A stretch of DNA of 16,965 nt from CAZAEB01 sp964484095 (GTDB lineage Bacteria > Patescibacteriota > Microgenomatia > UBA12405 > BS750m-G30): assembly GCA_964484095.1 (NCBI GenBank), contig CAZAEB010000010.1, forward strand, positions 1 to 16,965. Reading direction: 5' to 3'. Positions 15,040 to 16,965 of this stretch are shown in pieces (within the stretch, counting starts at the first letter, position 1; the number at the start of each line of letters is the position of its first letter). The translations under genes were made by a program, and so were the position numbers. The notes below the pieces were generated by a model. That model searched no databases. It was not told the DNA's origin and saw only the letters and a list, made by a program, of their open reading frames with translations.

Positions 15040-15769
15040 ATTTTGTATCTCCGCCGAATCTTCTATCTCTATTTTGATACTCAAAAATGGCTTTTTCTAG
15101 GTTTTTGGGACCAAAGTCCGGCCAGAGAGTGTTGGTAAAGTAGAGTTCCGAATAAGAGAGCTGCCAAAGAAGGAAGTTGGAAATTCTCACCTCTCCACCG
15201 GTTCTAATTAATAGATCCGGATCTGGTTGGCCATTGGTGTATAAATATTTAGAGATAAGTTTTTCGTTTATTCTTGAGGCAGGAACACCGTCTTTAACAA
15301 TTTTCTTGATTGCCATAATAATCTCATCACGCCCGCCGTAGTTTAGAGCAACATTAAACTTGATCAGTTCATTTTTTTTAACAATTTTAAGAATCTCGCT
15401 AATTGCTCTTTTAACTTTAAGCGGAAAGGCTTGGAAGTTTCCTAAAACAAAGAATTTTATCCTTCTTTTTTGATAATCTTCCTTTTTTTCTTTGACGATT
15501 TTGATAATTAGACCAAAAATACCCATTACTTCACTTTTGGCCCTTTTGTGCCAATTTTCTGTTGAGAGAGCATAGACTGTGAAGTGTTTAATTCCTAAAT
15601 TTTTGCAGTGTTCAACAACTTTATCTAAGTTATTAGATCCTGCTTCATGACCCTTGACCGAGGAAAGGCCTTTTTTGGCTGCCCAGCGACGATTGCCGTC
15701 CATAATAATAGCAACATGTTTGGGAATTTTATTGGCGTCGAGATTGTAGTATTTTCCTTTTGATTTCAT
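15029..15769 (-). CDS. uppS: Undecaprenyl diphosphate synthase (cis-isoprenyl transferase)
   Basis: 246 residues, the usual length. The enzyme condenses isopentenyl diphosphate with farnesyl diphosphate to make the C55 lipid carrier for peptidoglycan and surface glycans, at the cytoplasmic face. Seen motifs are IIMDGNRRWA (21-30, catalytic Asp24), YALSTENW (66-73), NYGGRDEI (143-150), and the conserved block from DLLIRTGGE to the SNFLLWQ and ELYF motifs (185-211), ending WPDF. The ATG at 15769 lies about 83 bases downstream of the 16S rRNA 3' end on the same strand, so it may be read from the rRNA transcript. The 3' end overlaps pilin paralog 8 by 11 bases, tail to tail. Confidence 0.95.
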   Translation of the reverse strand: MKSKGKYYNLDANKIPKHVAIIMDGNRRWAAKKGLSSVKGHEAGSNNLDKVVEHCKNLGIKHFTVYALSTENWHKRAKSEVMGIFGLIIKIVKEKKEDYQKRRIKFFVLGNFQAFPLKVKRAISEILKIVKKNELIKFNVALNYGGRDEIIMAIKKIVKDGVPASRINEKLISKYLYTNGQPDPDLLIRTGGEVRISNFLLWQLSYSELYFTNTLWPDFGPKNLEKAIFEYQNRDRRFGGDTKSTK

Positions 15770-15816
15770 TAGAAGAAAATATCTTAAGTTCAGATTGCTT
15801 GCAACAGGAGAGTATG

Positions 15817-15845
15817 AACTCTACTGCAAAGCAGTTGAGTTTTTT
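15817..15845 (+). terminator. Hairpin with T-run between uppS and 16S (terminator in plus orientation)
   Basis: An 11-bp stem with one mismatch (AACTCTACTGC at 15817-15827 and GCAGTTGAGTT at 15831-15841) has an AAA loop. On the plus strand it is followed by six Ts (15840-15845), the form of an intrinsic terminator. In that direction it would stop plus-strand transcripts from the pilin block before they run antisense into 16S. On the minus strand the same hairpin follows the 16S 3' end by about 12 bases, has no T-run after it, and could be a processing signal. Confidence 0.55.
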
Positions 15846-15852
15846 CCTTTAG

Positions 15853-15896
15853 AAAGGAGGTGATCCATCCGCTCCTTCCAGAACGGATACCTTGTT
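15853..15896 (-). rRNA. rrs: 16S rRNA, 3' exon with anti-Shine-Dalgarno
   Basis: On the minus strand AACAAGGTATCC continues through helix 45 (GGAA loop, the dimethyladenosine site) to GGATCACCTCCTTT, the canonical 16S 3' end. The anti-Shine-Dalgarno TCACCTCCT is intact. The exon corresponds to E. coli positions from A1499 to the end. The end at 15853 is placed by analogy with E. coli. Confidence 0.93.
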
Positions 15897-15929
15897 CATA
15901 TTATTCCTAATCTTTCGAATAGGTATGGA

Positions 15930-16322
15930 CTATATCTTCATCCCCAACAGGTAACTTTTTTCAGGATGGCAAGATCCGATGATCTTGGCAAACCTTTTAT
16001 ATGACTTTGCGCTTACAAAATCGATTTTATTCTTGAGCGACTTTATCTTGGTATTGACTAGAAAGGATTTTGAAAATTCTAAAATATACATATCTCTGTC
16101 TTTTCCTTCCTTGTATATCCAAGCACCGCAACCAAACTTTTTAATAAATTTGGCTACGCTTTGAATAAGCTGTTTGTTTTTCTGGCCTATTCTATAAGTA
16201 GTCTTTCGCTCAGTTGCATCGTGCAAAAGCCCAAGCATATAAGCTTTGGTTATCTGTTTTGGGAGTTGGCGTGTAGTCTCTACGGAGTCCCCAAGACTTT
16301 GGGGTTCCCTCGGTATTGCCAT
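15930..16322 (-). CDS. Intron-encoded LAGLIDADG homing endonuclease, apparently internally shortened
   Basis: 130 residues. Residues 26-90 match the LAGLIDADG family of rRNA introns: AYMLGLLHDATERK (motif 1, acidic Asp35), YRIGQK, and GAWIYKEGKDRDMYILEF. The C-terminal SAKSYKRFAKIIGSCHP resembles the end of two-motif members, but the expected second LAGLIDADG helix is missing between KNKIDFV and SAKSYKRF (about residue 103). The usual two-motif proteins are clearly longer. Residues 1-25 are encoded by ribozyme core sequence, and the TAG stop lies inside the P7 core element. An in-frame TAA upstream makes ATG 16322 the earliest start. If active it would cut intronless 16S genes near U1498; loss of motif 2 makes it likely to be inactive or dependent on dimerisation. 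Confidence 0.82.
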   Translation of the reverse strand: MAIPREPQSLGDSVETTRQLPKQITKAYMLGLLHDATERKTTYRIGQKNKQLIQSVAKFIKKFGCGAWIYKEGKDRDMYILEFSKSFLVNTKIKSLKNKIDFVSAKSYKRFAKIIGSCHPEKSYLLGMKI

Positions 16323-16327
16323 GTCTA

Positions 16328-16336
16328 ATTATAGCA
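16328..16336 (-). promoter_or_regulatory. Extended -10-like box (TGCTATAAT) before the intron ORF
   Basis: TGCTATAAT on the minus strand is a perfect extended -10 sequence, five bases before the ATG at 16322. It would allow the endonuclease to be expressed apart from the spliced rRNA. The same bases also form part of an intron stem (CTAATT/AATTAG), so the resemblance may be structural. Confidence 0.35.
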
Positions 16337-16409
16337 GAAATTAGCTTTAGGTTTCACCGATACAGCCAAATTTTTCTATACCGTCTCCAGTATAGGTCGC
16401 AACATGTTT

Positions 16410-16965
16410 ACGACTTAGCCCTCATCGCTAACCCCACCCTAGTCTCTCGGGCACGAGGCCAAAAAGTTTTTAGGTGTTGTTGACTTTGCTGACTTGACGG
16501 GCAGTGTGTACAAGAGGCGAGAACGTATTCACCGCAACCTGATGATTTGCGATTACTACCAATTCCAGGTTCATGCAGGCGAGTTGCAGCCTGCAATCCC
16601 AACTGAGACCACTTTTGATGGGATTAGCTCCACCTCGCGGTTTGGCAACCCATTGTAATGGCCATTGTAGGATGTGTGTAGCCCTGGACATAAGCGTCAT
16701 GCTGATTTAACGTCGTCCCTTCCTTCCTCCCCGACAAAGTGTCGGGGCAGTCCCCTGTGACACGAATAACACAGGGCAGGGGTTGCGCTCGTTACCGCAC
16801 TTAAGCGAACGACTCACGTCACGAGCTGACGATAACCATGCAACAGCTGATCTAAGTTTCCAATAAATTGGAATCGCTTTCTCCTTTCGGAGCGCTAAAA
16901 CCTTAGACTGTCAAGCCCAGGTAAGGTTCATCGCTTCATATCGAATTGAACCACATGCTCCACTG
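16410..16965 (-). rRNA. rrs: 16S rRNA, 5' part of the visible gene (continues beyond window)
   Basis: The minus strand from 16965 reads CAGTGGAGCATGTGG and continues to TAAGTCGT, corresponding to about E. coli 940-1498. Universal segments seen include TTCGATATGAAGCGATGAACC, GGTTATCGTCAGCTCGTG, GTTAAATCAGCATGACGC, CTACACACATCCTACAATGG and TTGTACACACTGCCCGTC. Length (556 bases against about 559 in E. coli) leaves no room for another intron. The CCCGTCAAGTCAGC segment and a variant at position 1400 are unlike most bacteria and suit a CPR lineage. The 5' two thirds lie outside. Confidence 0.96.

Larger units (their letters stand above)
15897..16409 (-). other. Group I intron in 16S rRNA, inserted after U1498
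   Basis: Ribozyme elements are visible along the minus strand. P1 pairs exon GUCGU with intron GCGAC, giving the conserved U-G wobble at the 5' splice site, and the adjacent UGUU pairs with 3' exon AACA as P10. P2 is CTATAC/GTATAG. P3 is TTGGC/GCCAA. P4 is TCGGT/ACCGA. P6 is CCCCAA/TTGGGG. P7 is GACTA/TAGTC, with the classic 3' core element AAGATATAGTCC at 15927-15938. P8 is CCCAA/TTGGG, with an ORF in its loop. P9 has a GAAA loop near 15910. The last intron base is G, as expected. Length is about 513 bases. The boundaries restore continuous 16S sequence (GTCGT-AACAAGG). Confidence 0.92.

Noticed and set aside
15854..15866. AAAGGAGGTGATCC on the plus strand resembling a strong ribosome binding site
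   Set aside because: It is the complement of the 16S 3' end (anti-Shine-Dalgarno), and no gene follows on the plus strand.
16408..16700. Two minus-strand open frames in this region
   Set aside because: They are translations of conserved 16S rRNA sequence.
1..16965. CRISPR array, tRNA gene or insertion sequence
   Set aside because: I saw no regularly spaced repeats, no tRNA cloverleaf and no transposase or terminal inverted repeats. The only long repeat is the 99-bp pair inside the pilin genes.

Overview
The window looks like a chromosomal piece of a Patescibacteria/CPR bacterium, probably of the Microgenomates (OP11) kind. The evidence is a divergent 16S rRNA carrying a self-splicing intron with a LAGLIDADG reading frame, a type IV secretion (T4SS)-like pilin family typical of CPR genomes, compact overlapping genes, and AT-rich sequence. 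TGA is used as a normal stop (for example at the end of the first pilin gene), so this is not one of the UGA-glycine lineages. The exact lineage is an inference.

Layout. (1) 1-503, minus: the start of a membrane-anchored surface protein that runs off the window. (2) 524-3184, minus: an 886-residue protein with a cysteine-free cytoplasmic part, membrane segments, and a cysteine-rich C-terminus resembling a CHAP cell-wall hydrolase. (3) 3255-9261, plus: a tightly packed operon of six small two-helix pilin-like proteins, a secreted protein with a possible TIM-barrel hydrolase domain, and a polytopic VirB6/TrbL-like protein. (4) 9267-11093, minus: a large soluble protein I do not recognise. (5) 11264-14360, plus: a 7TM protein, an ATP-grasp ligase fused to a retropepsin-like protease, and a RimK-like ATP-grasp ligase. 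(6) 14384-15039, plus: two more pilin-like genes. (7) 15029-15769, minus: undecaprenyl diphosphate synthase, uppS. (8) 15853-16965, minus: the 3' part of 16S rRNA, interrupted by a group I intron of about 513 bases.

How the parts fit. The eight pilin-like paralogs, the VirB6-like channel protein and the wall-hydrolase-like protein fit an envelope-spanning T4SS-like machine. No VirB4/VirD4 ATPase is visible here. The amidoligase/7TM/protease module sits between the two pilin blocks. It belongs to a known type of gene neighbourhood thought to add and remove amino acids or peptides through amide bonds. Its placement suggests, but does not show, that it modifies the cell surface or the machine. 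UppS makes the lipid carrier for wall synthesis.

The most notable points are: a perfect 99-bp repeat shared by two pilin paralogs (recent gene conversion or duplication); the fused ligase-protease between pilin blocks; a precisely placed group I intron after U1498 of 16S rRNA whose reading frame begins and ends inside the ribozyme core; an apparently internally deleted endonuclease; several extended -10 promoters only 5-9 bases from start codons (leaderless mRNAs); and a 16S gene followed by uppS rather than by a tRNA or 23S gene.
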